Program-made: the position numbers and the translations under genes
Shown: positions 10,406-21,732 of the stretch, one piece after another
How positions within the stretch are numbered: position 1 is the stretch's first letter
How the letters are laid out: each line of letters starts with the position of its first letter
From: Gambelia wislizenii
Taxonomy: Eukaryota > Chordata > Lepidosauria > Squamata > Crotaphytidae
Reading direction: 5' to 3'
Assembly (NCBI GenBank): GCA_030847615.1
Contig: JAUMIR010000001.1
Location: 33,355,501 to 33,419,500 of the forward strand
DNA length: 64,000 bases
The notes under the pieces: generated by a model
Seen by the model: only the letters and a program-made list of their open reading frames with translations
What the model was told of the DNA's origin: nothing
Database searches by the model: none

Positions 10406-10637
10406 TACAGCAGGACCCCTGTATCCACTGGGGATTGGTTCCCCCCCCCCCATGGGTACCGAAAACTGCGGATAATAGCAAACACCATGGGACTTCTGGT
10501 TTAAAATACCATAGAGTTGCCTTGGAGGACCTAGAAAATGGCTAGAGAGGACACATTTTCTAGGAAGAATCTATGGTAGGTATTCTGTTTTGTGTCCCAT
10601 GGATAATTGAATCAGTGGATATGGGGGTCCTAATGTA
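10406..10637 (+). mobile_element. TA-flanked MITE (GTATCCACTGGGG family)
   Basis: It begins TACAGCAGGACCCCTGTATC and ends GATATGGGGGTCCTAATGTA, giving TA-flanked inverted ends. The inside (ACCATAGAGTTGCCTTGGAG, then GACCTAGAAAATGG) recurs in inverted orientation at 21733-21988. Confidence 0.65.
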
Positions 10638-13241
10638 CTTAATTAAATCCCATTAGATGTTAACTTAGCATTCAAGCATTGATTCTGTGAGTGTACTTCA
10701 TTTGGATTTGGATTAAAGCAAGGGTGGGCAAAGTGTGTGTGGGTAATTTTACCCTGCTTTTGGGCTTCTGGGCCAATTTAGGACTAGGAAAGGCCTTTTT
10801 TGAAACAGGAAGTAAACAGGAAATGACTTCCAGTTGTTAAAAAAAAAAAACCTTCTGGGCCAAAAATGTCCCAGGAGGGCCTAAAAACACCCTGATACTT
10901 TTTCCTTAGGCTGCTTGATTGATTTCTAGTGCTCAGGATTTCTATAGTATTCATTCCCAAAGAGGTTGAAATTGAGGGGACAAAACCACCATGCAATACA
11001 AAATTAGGTGCTCTTAAGCCCTGTGGACCATATATTTGTTTTTAGCAGCAAAATTCGCATGAGTGAAAGAAATTATAGGAGGATGCCTTTTCTATGCTAA
11101 GAAGTGGCAAAACTCTAGCAATGACAAATTCCCAATTAGGAGCAAATACCTCCCTGTTCATCCTTGTTTATTGGATTTCACAGCTTAATGATGTGAAAAT
11201 CTACATTAATATATTTAAATGGTACTTGTTAAGTATAATTGACTGGAATCCAAATAACTAGATAGCTGCAACCTCCCACCTGAAAGATTTCAGATGGATT
11301 TAGAAGAGTGATCAGCTCACAACTTCCTTTCATGATGGAACATTACATTCCTCCTTAAAGAGGAAATATGGGCTCTAATTTAGCACTAATTGAAAGCATG
11401 CATTTATATAAATCAATTACAGTGTTCTCAGTTTAGAGCCAGCATAGCTTTCGATATGCCATTAAAAAAGAGAACATTTTAGCAGCTATCTTAAGTATGG
11501 ATATGTGTTCTGTAGTTTCTGTAATCCTGCCATCCCATTTAATAACTTTGTGAAATACAGCAGATTTCGCAGCTGTTTCTCAATGTGACCAGAACACAAA
11601 TGTACACAGAATCTCACTAGGCTATATCAAAAATCTGTGCCTGCCAGCAGTTAGTGTTGCTGATTTTTATTAAGCATCACCAGCTCACAACCTGGAGATT
11701 TAACCCAGCCTGCCACAGCTGGGGCCATCTAGAAGTGTTGGACTACAGCTGATTTAGGATGTTGGAAATTTTAGTTCAACACATCTGGAGGGGGCCAGGT
11801 TGTGGACAGCTACTCTACTAGCATGGACAAAGCAGGGGAGACTTCTTCTACTACTGTTTCTCAGCCGGCTCTCAGTTTCCTAAAGTAAGAAGAATACTGT
11901 ACCAAGTATTTTACAACAGATTGACCAAAAGACAAGGAAACAGAAGGAAGCAGCCAAATCTAATTTCACTCTTCATTTCAGATAACTTTCCAAATCCAGG
12001 TAATAGTTCCACTATATTCTGTGCTAGTCAGGCCTCATATGGGATACTGTTCTGGGCACGGCACTGTTACCCAAATTGCATGGGGTCTGTGAGGCCTGCT
12101 GAGTTATATTATATTGGGGGGTTTTAATTACTTCAAAGGTATGGCTGTGAGAGGCCGGGTAACTTTTGGGATCTTTACACTTGTGTATACTGGTGCTCAC
12201 AGAGGAGACGCCAAGCCAAAATGAAATAAAAATGTTTTTTATTGAAAAATAATCACGGAAGTATTCACACATGCACTCAAGTATTTGAAGTATCTGGACA
12301 GAGGAATAGAGTTGGGGAATGGGCTATAATTACTTCCTCCGTCCTCCTCCCGACCTTTCCCCACTTCTTAGGTCTCTGGGTGACCTTTACTTGAAACCGT
12401 CTGTGGCTGGTTTGGTCAGTGCTTTCAAATGGAGGCAGATCACACATTCAGCTGCCAATAAGAAGGTCACAGAGAGCAAGTAATGTGCATGTAATGCATA
12501 TAAGTGAACCAACTGCAATGGGGGGGGACTTGTGTGCAAGCTGAGATAAGATTTCTAGTTGTGATATTATATCTGTTCATTCCCACATGCAAGTAAATAA
12601 GTGGTTGCAATTATCTAGTGATAAATATAAATCTATGAACTAGACCTGGATTAATGGTAGCTGATGAAGATGTGAACAGCAGACACTGAAAATCATAGTG
12701 TGATAAGGAAAGCTATGTTGTATCTGTGATGCCATAAAGTACCATTCACACACACATAGACCAAATGTAGTTTCATAATAGCCTTCTAAGACAGTCTTAC
12801 TTAGAGCATGTTGTAATGACCTGAATGTGATGTAACTAATATAGAGGACCTGATAATACAGTATTATCAGGTGATAAGACAGTATTTTAAAGATGTAGCT
12901 GATACTTCAATTTTTAAATTTCTTCCTTTAAAGAAGGCACTGACTCTGTTTCAACCTGAGTATGGAGCTGGTTGCTTAACTTTTGCTTAACACTATGTGC
13001 CTGTCTCATATTGGACCCCAACCTTCCCATACCTGTAGTTTGTATAATGATCCATTTGTTTTCAAAAATCACTTTCTGGCATTAAATATGGCAGGCATCG
13101 TGTTTGTATATGTACTGGTGGGGGTTGGGGTGGGAATCCAAATCGGGACTCGAGCAGATAGCACATGGTTAAAACCTCTCCTCCTTTGGGTCCAAATCCA
13201 GATCAGGTCCTCTGTATTATCTGCCAACTACATCTCTAAAG
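10638..13241. other. Intergenic stretch, low information
   Basis: It holds a hAT-like end CAAGGGTGGGCAAAG (about 10720), a foldback repeat at about 11715-11815 (CTAGAAGTGTTGGACTACAG answered by CAACACATCTGGAGGGGGCC) and a palindrome at 12849-12871. A CA/TA-rich stretch runs at about 12730-12780. No exon with recognisable protein similarity was found. Confidence 0.45.
12849..12871. repeat. Perfect 23-bp palindrome
   Basis: CCTGATAATAC A GTATTATCAGG: two 11-base arms around a single central base. The reverse complement is identical except at the centre. It may be a chance hairpin or a MITE end; nothing coding is nearby. Confidence 0.6.
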
Positions 13242-14078
13242 CTGTGTTCTCAATACCATGGCCTCAATGCTGGTGATCCCTGCTTGCTCAAGGACAGCAA
13301 CATTCGTCACATAGTCAGTCCAGTTTATATTTAGGATTGTACGTATACAGCGCTGATGAAAACGTTCAAGGAGTCGTAAGTGGTGGCAATAGGTGACCCA
13401 TGTTTCAGACCCGTAAAGGAGAATAGACAGTACAATGGCTCTATACACACTGATTTTTGTGTTTCGCTTCAGGTGTTTGTTACTCCTAAGTCTTCCAAAT
13501 GCGCTATATGCCTTTGCTAATCTATGATCAATCTCTTTGTCAATCTTGGCATCTGAGGAGATGATGCTTCCCAGGTAGGTGAACTGCTGAACAGACTTAA
13601 GCACAGATTTGCCGACAGCAATGTGGGGATGGTGGTGTTTGTCCTGTGGTGCAGGCTGGTAGAGAACTTCCGTTTTCTTCAGGTTGACTTCCATCCCAAA
13701 CAGCTCTGCAGCTGTTGCAAAGCAGGATGTTAAGAGGGGCACTCCAAAAAAGCGATACAAGGATTCCTTGAAACAACATCTCAGGCTTGGCCAAATTGAT
13801 CACCAACAATAGTCCGCCCTGGCCTCACATCGGGAGGCATGGAGAGGCACTATCCACAATGCTGCAGCCTTATTTGAGAACTCACGCCGAACAAGTCTTG
13901 AAGAGAAACGACAATGCAGAAAGAATCACAATGCAGAAACATCACAAGGAGACCTTTTGCTGTGCTTTCTGCAACTGGACTTGTTTATCTCAGATTGGCC
14001 TTTTTAGTCATCAGCGCGCTTGCAGAAAGCACGGGATGAGTCTTTCCTGAATCTTCGTTTGCGAAGAAAAGGCAGAGA
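13242..14078. mobile_element. RTE-like LINE copy B with inverted 5' half
   Basis: From 13242 to about 13733 the sequence is the reverse complement of the LINE at 1-1925 (its about 992-1490). Minus-strand translation gives AAELFGMEVNLKKTEVLYQP through ITSIEAMVLRTQL. From about 13733 to 14078 the same LINE continues on the plus strand (KRGAPKKRYKDSLKQHLRLG to the 3' end). At the junction the halves share TA, and the roughly 80 bp between them in copy A are missing. The plus-strand part ends with a Cys/His-rich stretch (CAFCNWTCLSQIGLFSHQRA). Inversion with a small junction deletion is the known product of twin priming during LINE integration. Confidence 0.88.
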
Positions 14079-14957
14079 GAGAGAATACATCCATATAGTA
14101 CTGTGTAGTTTGGCATGAAGGAAAGCCATGTTTTGCCTTGGAAAAGAAAGGTCTATATATTTACTCTTGTAGAACGATTTCTTTATATTGCATTTCTGAT
14201 ATTTTCAGCATGAATTTTGGATGTAATGTTGATTGGATCATCTCTCAAACAACACAGAGACGTTTACACACTTGTGCACACACACACAAAATTGGTTTTA
14301 TTGCTATAAAATGACCTGTCCAGCTTCTGCTTACTCCAACAAGAATGATGCTTCATTTTTAGACTCTGCGGGGTGATGAATGAAACTTTTGCATAATATT
14401 AAAGTAACAAATTCTACTGAAAGGCACGGTAGGAAGTCGATGATGCATAGAGCTATTTTGGGGTGTACCCAAGTCTTTTATCACAAATATTAACTAGAGC
14501 AAACATTTACATTTATAGACAAAGTTATTTATATATATCCCACATCTGTGAGTACTTTTATTTTTGGATTTCTAAAAAAATACAAGGGCTATGTCAGGAC
14601 AAATACTTAGGGTTGCCAAATGACCTGGGAAAAGACTTGGCCTAAAATTTTAATAGCAGCAGCTTAATCTGAAGAACCTTATAACAAGTGTAGAGGTTTT
14701 GCACTACATGGAAATAAGAGTTGTCATATTAATGTTTGAGGATCATCCACTGGTAAGGCAGAGGAACAAGGGTTAGTTGAAATAAAAGTCTGCATCTCTG
14801 CCACCTGTGATCTACAAATCAATCAATTAGTGTGTGTGTCTATTTTTGTGTGTGTGAGAAGGTGGGAGATAACATATCCAGCAATGGCCACACTTTTTCA
14901 TACCCAAATATTAACTCCACAGTTGTCTGAACAATTGTCATAATGTAATGACTATAA
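14079..14957. other. Intergenic stretch, no gene seen
   Basis: AT-rich with a CA run at about 14270-14290 and a TG run at about 14830-14855. I saw no coding similarity. Confidence 0.45.
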
Positions 14958-15062
14958 CTGTATCCACACTGCACATTTATAGCAGTTTGATACTACTTTT
15001 ATTATCATAGCTCCATCCTACATAATCCTGGGATCTGTAGTTTGGTGAAGTGTTCAGAATTA
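14958..15062. mobile_element. Palindromic MITE fragment, cut by CR1
   Basis: CCACACTGCACATTTATAGC, GTTTGATACTACTTTTATTA and ATAATCCTGGGATCTGTAGT match one half of the family seen at 7978 and 8980. It stops where the CR1 3' tail begins at 15063. Confidence 0.5.
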
Positions 15063-15509
15063 GAATCATAGAATCATAGAGTTGGAAGAGACCACAAGGG
15101 CCATCCAGTCCAACCCCTGCCACGCAGGAAATCACGATCAAAGCATCCCTGACAGATGGCCATCCAGCCCTCTGCTTAAAACCTCCAAAGAGGGAGACCA
15201 CCACACTCCGAGGCAGCGTATTCCAATGCCAAACAGCTCTTACAGTCAAGAAGTTCTTCCTAATGTTTAGGTGGAATCTCTTTTCCTGTAATTTGAACCC
15301 GCTGCTCTGTGTCCTAGTCTCAGGAGCAGCAGAAAAAAAGCTTGCCCCATCCTCAGTATGACATCCCTTCAAATATTTAAACACGGCTATCATGTCTCCT
15401 CTCAGCCGTCTCTTCTCCAGACTAAACATGCCCAGCTCCCTAAGCCGCTCCTCATGGGGCATGGCTTCCAGACCTTCCACCATCCTGGTTGCCCTCCTCT
15501 GGACACCAG
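15063..15509 (-). mobile_element. CR1 LINE 3' end, minus strand
   Basis: On the minus strand it encodes [40 protein letters not shown], and so on to the CR1 C-terminus. The left border carries the CR1 tail (AGAATCATAGAATCATAGAG is the reverse complement of the ATTCTATG repeat). It is truncated at about 15509, where it abuts a hAT-like repeat. Confidence 0.88.
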
Positions 15510-15855
15510 GAGGTCCATGAAGGGTTGACAGCTGCTTGGCCCACCTTTCTCCCACAGTGGAGCATCCATGTGACAGGAGTCAAGGCAAATGCTGGCTGGC
15601 TTGGTCTGTGCATTGCTGTTCAATCTATTCCAGCCACAAACTTGCTGGAAGAAGCAGGAGAAAAGCCTTCCCTCCCCCTCCAGTGCCTCCGAGGGAAGGT
15701 TAAATGTAATTGTAATTGTATCATCATCGTTATTATTATAATTGTATCATCATCATCATCATTATAGTTTTAAATCTTGAGTTAAGTCTTGGGGGTCCAC
15801 TGAAACAAAGATATTTAAAAGGGCTCTCTGATAAAGAAAAGGTTAAGAGCCAGTG
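15510..15855 (+). mobile_element. hAT-like non-autonomous element, 5'-truncated (copy 1)
   Basis: From GGTCCATGAAGGGTTGACAG to the right end GTTAAGAGCCAGTG it parallels the complete neighbour at 15864-16242, including a CTTCCCTCCCCCTCCAGTGC segment and an ATT/ATC simple repeat. Its left TIR is missing because the CR1 joins at 15509. Only 8 bp (CTTTAGAG) separate it from the next copy. Confidence 0.75.
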
Positions 15856-15863
15856 CTTTAGAG

Positions 15864-16242
15864 CAGTGGTTCTTAACCGGTGGTTCGGTGACTCCCAGGG
15901 GTCTGCAATGTCCTCACAGGGGGTCCACGAAGGATTGAAACCTGCTTGGCCCACCTCTTCCCTGCACTAGTGTGGCCACATGGCAGGAGCCAAGGCAGAG
16001 GCTGTCTGGCTGGCTTGGCCTGCACATTGCCATGCAATTCACTCCAGACACAAACTTGCAGGAAGAAGCAGGAGAAAAGTCTTCCCTCTCCCTCCAGTGC
16101 GTCTGAGGGAAGGTTTAATGGATGGTGTAGTTGTATTATTATCATCAGGTATTATTCGGGTTTTAAATCTTGAGTTTGAACTCTTGAGGCAACAGAAGAT
16201 ATTTAAAGGGGGTCCCTGGTAAAGAAATGTTAAGAGCCACTG
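15864..16242 (+). mobile_element. hAT-like non-autonomous element (copy 2)
   Basis: The left end CAGTGGTTCTTAACCGG and right end TGTTAAGAGCCACTG are inverted repeats. The flanks CTTTAGAG and CTTTTTTC are only a loose 8-bp match. The same family at 62393-62828 has an exact 8-bp duplication, which identifies the superfamily. No transposase frame. Confidence 0.8.
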
Positions 16243-16541
16243 CTTTTTTCGAGTATTGAGGCTGACAAGGGCAGAGCCAGCTTCCAAAGAGTTCCCGCGC
16301 TTAAATGAAAATGCGCTGGCCAACAGAGAGCAGCACCTAGCGGCTAAAAAGCCGATGTTTGCTTTCATTTAGGACAACCTAGCAACATAAAAACCCAATC
16401 AGAAGCAGCAATTAATCTTCAATCCCACTTGTTTAGCCAGCGTCTTTCTGGACAGAGGGAGGGGAAAAAAAAACCCTACAACACCCATGCGTAAATATCC
16501 ACAGGAAACATACACAAGATACTAGAGACTTTGTGCGTTTT
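16243..16541. other. Non-coding stretch before promoter-proximal repeats
   Basis: It holds a moderately CpG-bearing segment at about 16270-16350 and A-rich runs. Nothing recognised. Confidence 0.35.
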
Positions 16542-16690
16542 AAACCCTCCCCTCAAACCTGTGTGGGCTCTAAAGGAATAAAATTTGAAAACCAGGGTAA
16601 TTGGTTTTATGAGACAAACTTTATTTTAAAAAAAGAAAAGAAAAGGTGGGGGCAGAAAAACATGGGTTGGAGTGCTATAAAGGTTGGGAG
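16542..16690 (+). repeat. Direct repeat unit I upstream of SRBD1
   Basis: CCCTCCCCTCAAACCT, GTGGGCTCT, then TTATGAGACAAACTTTAT and GGTTGGAGTGCTATAAAG recur in the same order at 17452-17596, about 910 bp downstream. This is a dispersed duplication of about 150 bp whose copies have diverged by substitutions and small gaps. Confidence 0.7.
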
Positions 16691-17370
16691 TGAGAGCTGT
16701 GGGGCCCCTTAGGAATTTTTTTTTTTTGGGGGGGAAATTGGGATTTTTTTATTGGAATAAGACCATTCTACTGAAAAATACACCCGACCACAAAAGGCCG
16801 TAACAATAACGCAATAATAATAATAGTTTTCCTCTTTTCTTATTAATACAAAAATAAAACTGTCTATCCTGACACTAATACATGTTTTCTCTTAATCTAA
16901 ACACACCGCAATCACTCTTTTCTTTTGGAAAAGAAGGAAAAAAGCCTTCTTTTCTTTTCCAATGAACATTGTATTTACACATTACAACTATACCTATTTG
17001 GAAAAGAAAAAAAATCAATAAAAGATTAATAAAAATAATAATACAAAATAATACAGAAATACAAGGGGCCCCATTCCTGTGCATGGGAAGATAATTGCTT
17101 TGAGTCCTCTCCTATTTCACTGAGGTGATAAAAAATACCAGGTCTATAAATGCCAGATGGTGGCCAGCCATTTATATGAGGGAGGGATGTGCATTAATGC
17201 AAGATAGATCACTTGTCAATACACTCCTCCTCCCCTCTGACTTGAGTAACAGTGATGGGCTTAAAACAGGCACCCCCTATGGTGCACCATGGAATAGTTG
17301 TGTATTCTTGTATTTTGTAGTAAAAATGTCCTGATTCAAGGAACTCTTCCTCTTTGCCTTTGGCGCATTT

Positions 17371-17695
17371 TGGAGAGGGTGTCTGAAGAAAAGTGGAGGG
17401 CGTTTGGAAGACAACTCCCAGAATCCCCCCCTCCCGCCAGCCAAGCCTTGTCAACCCTCCCCTCAAACCTCCGTGGGCTCTTAAATGGGAAAAAATAAAA
17501 TAAAACCAAGGTACAGTACTCCTTTTATTAGACCAACTTTATCAAATGCAAAAAAGGCGGGGGCACCAAAGTTGGTTGGAGTGCTATAAAGACTGGGTTT
17601 GGGAGGATTTTGGAGAGCGAGCCTGGGAGGGAAATGTGGAAGGCGTTTGGACTACAACTCCCAAAATCCCCTCCTCCCAGCTAGCATAGCCACTA
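17371..17695 (+). repeat. Direct repeat unit II and a second short duplication
   Basis: 17452-17596 is the partner of 16542-16690. Overlapping it, TTGGAGAGGG ... GGGCGTTTGGAAGACAACTC (about 17370-17440) resembles TTGGAGAGCG ... AGGCGTTTGGACTACAACTC (about 17609-17685). These nested duplications sit just upstream of the likely SRBD1 start and may affect promoter spacing. Confidence 0.6.
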
Positions 17696-17699
17696 GGGA

Positions 17700-18120
17700 T
17701 TCTGGGAGTTGTAGTCCGGGCGCCCTCCTCTTTTTCCCCTCCCATGCTCTAAATTTTGCATTTGGGCTAAGCCCAGAATAAGCTTGGGACTTTGCAGAGG
17801 TGCAATAGGAACCCTGTTCCCTCCTCTGCAGCCGGATAAATTGCAAAACGTGGCTTGCAACCAGCCAGATCTTTTTTTCCTGGGTAGCCTTTGCCACATA
17901 ATAGAGCCATCCCCTTCCTGTTCCTCCTCCTCCTCCTTGCTTTGCAGCTTTTGCGGCACTTTGCAAGGCTTTGAGAAAGCCTGGGCTTACCCAAGAAGCT
18001 GGCGGCTCTTTCAAAAGAAGAAGAGCTGGCGAGACCGATTCAGGAGTGAGCACCACAGTGAGCACCGCCTTGCAAAGTCTGCAACTTTCCCTTCCCATCA
18101 GTAGTCAGAACTACAGCAAG
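17700..18120 (+). promoter_or_regulatory. SRBD1: Candidate SRBD1 promoter and 5' non-coding exon
   Basis: The first coding exon (21120) begins right after a splice acceptor, so at least one non-coding exon must lie upstream. The best donor upstream is CAGCAAG|GTGAGTGG at 18120/18121, a near-consensus site. The preceding 300 bp are locally GC-richer with scattered CpGs and no obvious repeat. In mammals SRBD1 and PRKCE are neighbours transcribed away from each other, so a promoter with a gene-poor upstream region fits. The start of transcription cannot be fixed by eye, and an RNA read crossing 18120 to 21120 would settle it. Confidence 0.45.
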
Positions 18121-18383
18121 GTGAGTGGGTATGAATAGTAAGACAAGCTAAGCTTGAGGCAGCTGCTTCTTCATACGATCGGAACCCCCATGCATGTTCT
18201 TTAGTGGTTTACTGTATTATTATTATTATTTTTAAAGAGGATGAGGATAACCCATCATCCAGTTGTCTGGATTTGGCAGAGGCAGTCCCCATGAATCCGC
18301 TGTGGTCCCAGCTGCTTTCAAAGTGTCCCAGGGTGGTTGTCCACAGGGTGAAAATACCCCTCAGAAAATAGCTGTTTTAATGG

Positions 18384-19061
18384 GATCTCGCATTGTCTTG
18401 TATTGTGAAGGAGGGATGGGGGCAAAAAGAAGAAAAACTACTAAATCTGAAAGAAAAGTTCTTAAAGATGATGCACAGGTGGTATTTGTCGCCCATCAAA
18501 CTTGCTAAAATCTAGAAAAACATCAATAATGTACAGTATGTCTATGTGAGGGGGGAGGGAAGGGAGGGATAGGATAGGAAGAAGGTGGGGATGGAGTGAT
18601 GTTTGTATTGTTTTGTGTTTTATGTTATATATCATATGATAAATTAAGGTTTATTCCACATATTTGCCGATATATGTATACAGTATATGTAATTATAAAT
18701 CATTTTTTTAAAAGAGGAAAAAAAGGGATATTTTAGCAAGTTTGACAGGAGACAGATACCACCTATGCATCATTTTAAAGAACTTTTCTTTCAGATTTAG
18801 TAGTTTTTCTTTTTGCCTTCCCCCCTTCACAATATGACATGACAATGCGGGATCCCATTTGCGGTTTTGCCCTTGCGGCTTTTCTCGACTTTTTTTTTTT
18901 AAACTCCAGAAATATGTGCATTTTCTCTTGTTAAGACAAGCAATTCGACATGAATCGCTTCCCCATGAAGGACATAGTACAACCTTGATTGGCTGGATGA
19001 GCACCACTGCTGCCATGTTGGATTTTTGCTTTCTCTTGTCTTTCCCAGTTGGTTCAGGCAA
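18384..19061. mobile_element. Inverted pair of L1 ORF2 3'-end fragments
   Basis: On the plus strand, 18384-18512 encodes an L1 ORF2 tail motif (KMMHRWYLSPIKLAKI), followed by an L1-like 3' region to about 18700. The minus strand from 19061 down to about 18720 encodes the same piece again (FFKMMHRWYLSPVKLAKI). The arms, about 125 bp, face each other across about 220 bp. The motif aligns with RWHLTPVKLDKMY in the L1 at 45583-49020. They are either two opposite insertions or one rearranged insertion; both are 5' truncated. Confidence 0.75.
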
Positions 19062-20059
19062 AAGAAAATTGCTGCTGCCTCCCTTGGCTTGTGTGTTCTT
19101 TCACATCAATAACTTTTGGCATCTTGGCCACACTCTGGTGTTCCCTTGGCTTTAATGTCTTAGTTTTCATCTGTGAAAAGTTGGAGGGATGATGGAGACA
19201 AAAAGAAGGAATGAATGTAGAAACACTTCATATTTAACCTTACATGAATTATGGTTCTAGATTTATGGTTCTATGATAGTACTTCAAAGATGAGGGGCAG
19301 TTGGTCCACATTATATATGGTTGGGTAAATTGTGGCCCTCCAGTTGTCACTTGGATTGCAGCTCCCATCATCCCTGGGATTATGGGAACTGCTATCGAGG
19401 AACATCTGGGTAGCTATACATTGCTCAGGCTCTGCCTTAGGTCATTGGTGGAAAAGCTGAGTAGCCATAGAATTTGTTTCCAAAAAACATATGCTCTTCT
19501 ATGGTGATCAGAGCTGCTTTATGTGTGGTACAATGTGAGAATAAAAAGCCTGCTGAAATGTGTTGCAGGAACCTGTCCCTATTCTTCCAGTGTTATTTCT
19601 CTCTCTGCTTAACAAATTTTCTGCTAAAAGAAGTACGCAGGCATTTGAAAGTGATTTATAGTGTGTTATTTATATATTTTGGTGGTCAAAATGTATTTGC
19701 AAGCTAACCTCCCCCCTTCCACTTTTCAACAAATTCAACTTTCTGACACTCTTCTTTTAGAAATAAAACGTCAGCCACCGAGGCCATCTCAGCTACAGAC
19801 ATGTGGGGTTTATGGGGGTTATAAAACCATTAAAGACAGGTCCCTAACCTGTCAGATAAGGGGGGGGGTCCTGTAATGCCCAATAACACATCTCTGTTGC
19901 TAATGGAGTTTAAATTTTATCTCCTGGACTTTACAACTCTTTGTTTCCTAGAGCCTACATGGTCAAAGACAGGAGTTGCGTATGCCTACAGGGATATCCC
20001 TGCAGACCATCTTAACTGGGGGGAAAAACCTTTTTGACAAAATGTGGGCCTGTGACTCT
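19062..20059. other. SRBD1 first-intron sequence, no gene seen
   Basis: Contains a half foldback repeat at about 19320-19405 (GTGGCCCTCCAGTTGTCACT, GCAGCTCCCATCATCCCTGG). Otherwise AT-rich and uninformative. Confidence 0.4.
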
Positions 20060-20765
20060 TAACTATGACACTTTTTTTTCCTTCTGTATGCTTTCTAAAT
20101 TAGGTTTTTTATCAATACTATAACAACTCAAAGACCATGATACATACACGCAGATGATATTATACCTAAAATAATACACAAATCATCTTCTGTCTTCAAG
20201 TATCTTCTAGTATCTTAACAAATATATCTCAATAACATTATATTAACCTAATCATGTACTCTAAATTTTTGGCATTACAAAACACAGAATTATACAGTTA
20301 AATATACTATGTATAACAATATTAAAATCTATTAGTGGTTTCCTACCTATACTCAGATCGATGGATGATATCGCCTGTTAATTGTTTCTTCTTTCTTTAT
20401 AATATTTATGCTAATCTACTGTTATAACAACTTTTACCCATCAAATATTCTTCAAAAGTTTTATTTTAAATCGTAATTATTCTTCAAATACGCCTTCCAC
20501 TTTTCCCAGACTTTTTGAAAATTCTGTGTCAATTTTGCTTTTAGCCAGTGAGTGAGAATATCCATCTCTGAGAACACCGCTAATTTCAGCATCCATTCAT
20601 CCAATGTCGGCATATCTCTTTCTTTCTAGTGTCTAGTATAGACACTCCTGGCAGCTGTAACACTATACAGAATCATTTTTTTCTATTTCATTTCTTGCAT
20701 TTTCCTCTAACATATTCAATAAATATTGAAATAAATATTTCTGGACATAATCTAAGCTTCTGTAT
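20060..20765 (-). mobile_element. L1 ORF2 C-terminal fragment, minus strand
   Basis: Read on the minus strand in interrupted frames it gives LDEWMLKLAVFSEMDILTHW then LKAKLTQNFQKVWEKWKAYL, the end of the L1 ORF2 C-terminal segment. Stops and frameshifts show it is old. It belongs to a different subfamily from the L1 at 45583. Confidence 0.65.
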
Positions 20766-21119
20766 GATTTGTAACACCTTTGCCTGATCAAGAAGCCAGT
20801 GGAGCTTCAAAAGCTTGCATCATGTATTTTGTCATTTTTGGTTGACCCAATGTTATTGTTAAATTGTATTTTGCTGCATGGTCCACATTGCTATTTTTTT
20901 TAGTGTTATTATTGGCTTCTAGTGCTTTTGATTATACTTTTAAATGATTTTTAAAATACTTTTTGTACATCACTCTGGCGGTTTGGACAAAAAGGGAGTG
21001 TGAAAATACTAATAATTAATAAAAGATAAATAAATTGCTTGAGTGACTGAGAGTTTGTTAGGCCGATCCTTTGAAATGAGAAAAAAGCACATTGGTATTT
21101 GCTATTTTTCTTTCGTCAG

Positions 21120-21199
21120 ATGACAGATCGACCGAGAAGAGCTCGAACAGCACCAAAACCATGCATTGCAGAAGATGAACTGCCTTCTTTCCTAAAATC
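21120..21199 (+). CDS. SRBD1: SRBD1 coding exon 1 (start codon)
   Basis: SRBD1 is the animal member of the Tex family, RNA-binding proteins with a helix-rich N-terminal region, a YqgF/RNase-H-like domain, helix-hairpin-helix motifs and a C-terminal S1 domain. Its exact cellular role is not well established. This exon follows the acceptor TTTTTCTTTCGTCAG, so the ATG is the first codon after the splice. It encodes MTDRPRRARTAPKPC and on to DELPSFLK plus two bases of a serine codon, then the donor GTAAGC at 21200. The start resembles mammalian SRBD1 (Met, then a short PRRA motif). Splitting the codon after two bases matches the one-base start of the exon at 22876. Confidence 0.88.
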
Positions 21200-21425
21200 G
21201 TAAGCTGAAATTTATGTTTAGTGCATTTTAATTCAAACAAAGTCTGTCTGTCAAATACTGGCCCAACACCAAATGAAGTTGCTGGGATTTTTGCAACCAT
21301 AGGAGTGTATTGGAATAAGTTTGTACATCCTTCTTTTTTCATAAAGAGCTAATAAAGTAAATGTTGATGTTCAGGTATAAAACATCAGAAAAAAGGGGCA
21401 GAAGTATAGTAAATAATAACTATCC

Positions 21426-21428
21426 ACT

Positions 21429-21461
<33 letters not shown>

Positions 21462-21655
21462 TTTTATTTTTAACCCGCCCCTCTGCTCGGCAACCGGAGC
21501 AAGATTAAAACAACATCAAGCTAAAACAATCCTTCCCCATTTTACCCTCCCACCCCTTAAAACTAAATTAAACTAATGGAGAGTTAAAACAAAGATAAAA
21601 TACAATAAATAAATAAATAAATAAAAGCAACGACGGCGAGGGGGTGGGTAGCAAT
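21426..21655 (-). repeat. LINE 3' tail with (AAT)n and (AATA)n
   Basis: AAT repeats (about 21431-21460) adjoin AACCCGCCCCTCTGCTCGGC, matching the tail structure at 54421-54540 (CCCGCCCCTCTGCAACGC). It is the 3' end of an L2/CR1-type element on the minus strand, followed by AATA repeats at about 21604-21627. Confidence 0.55.
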
Positions 21656-21732
21656 CAGTCCACTTGAACCTGTGAGCTGTTTCAAACAGTTGCATTTTTA
21701 AAATCAGTTTACATTCTGCTTTTCTCCCAAGA

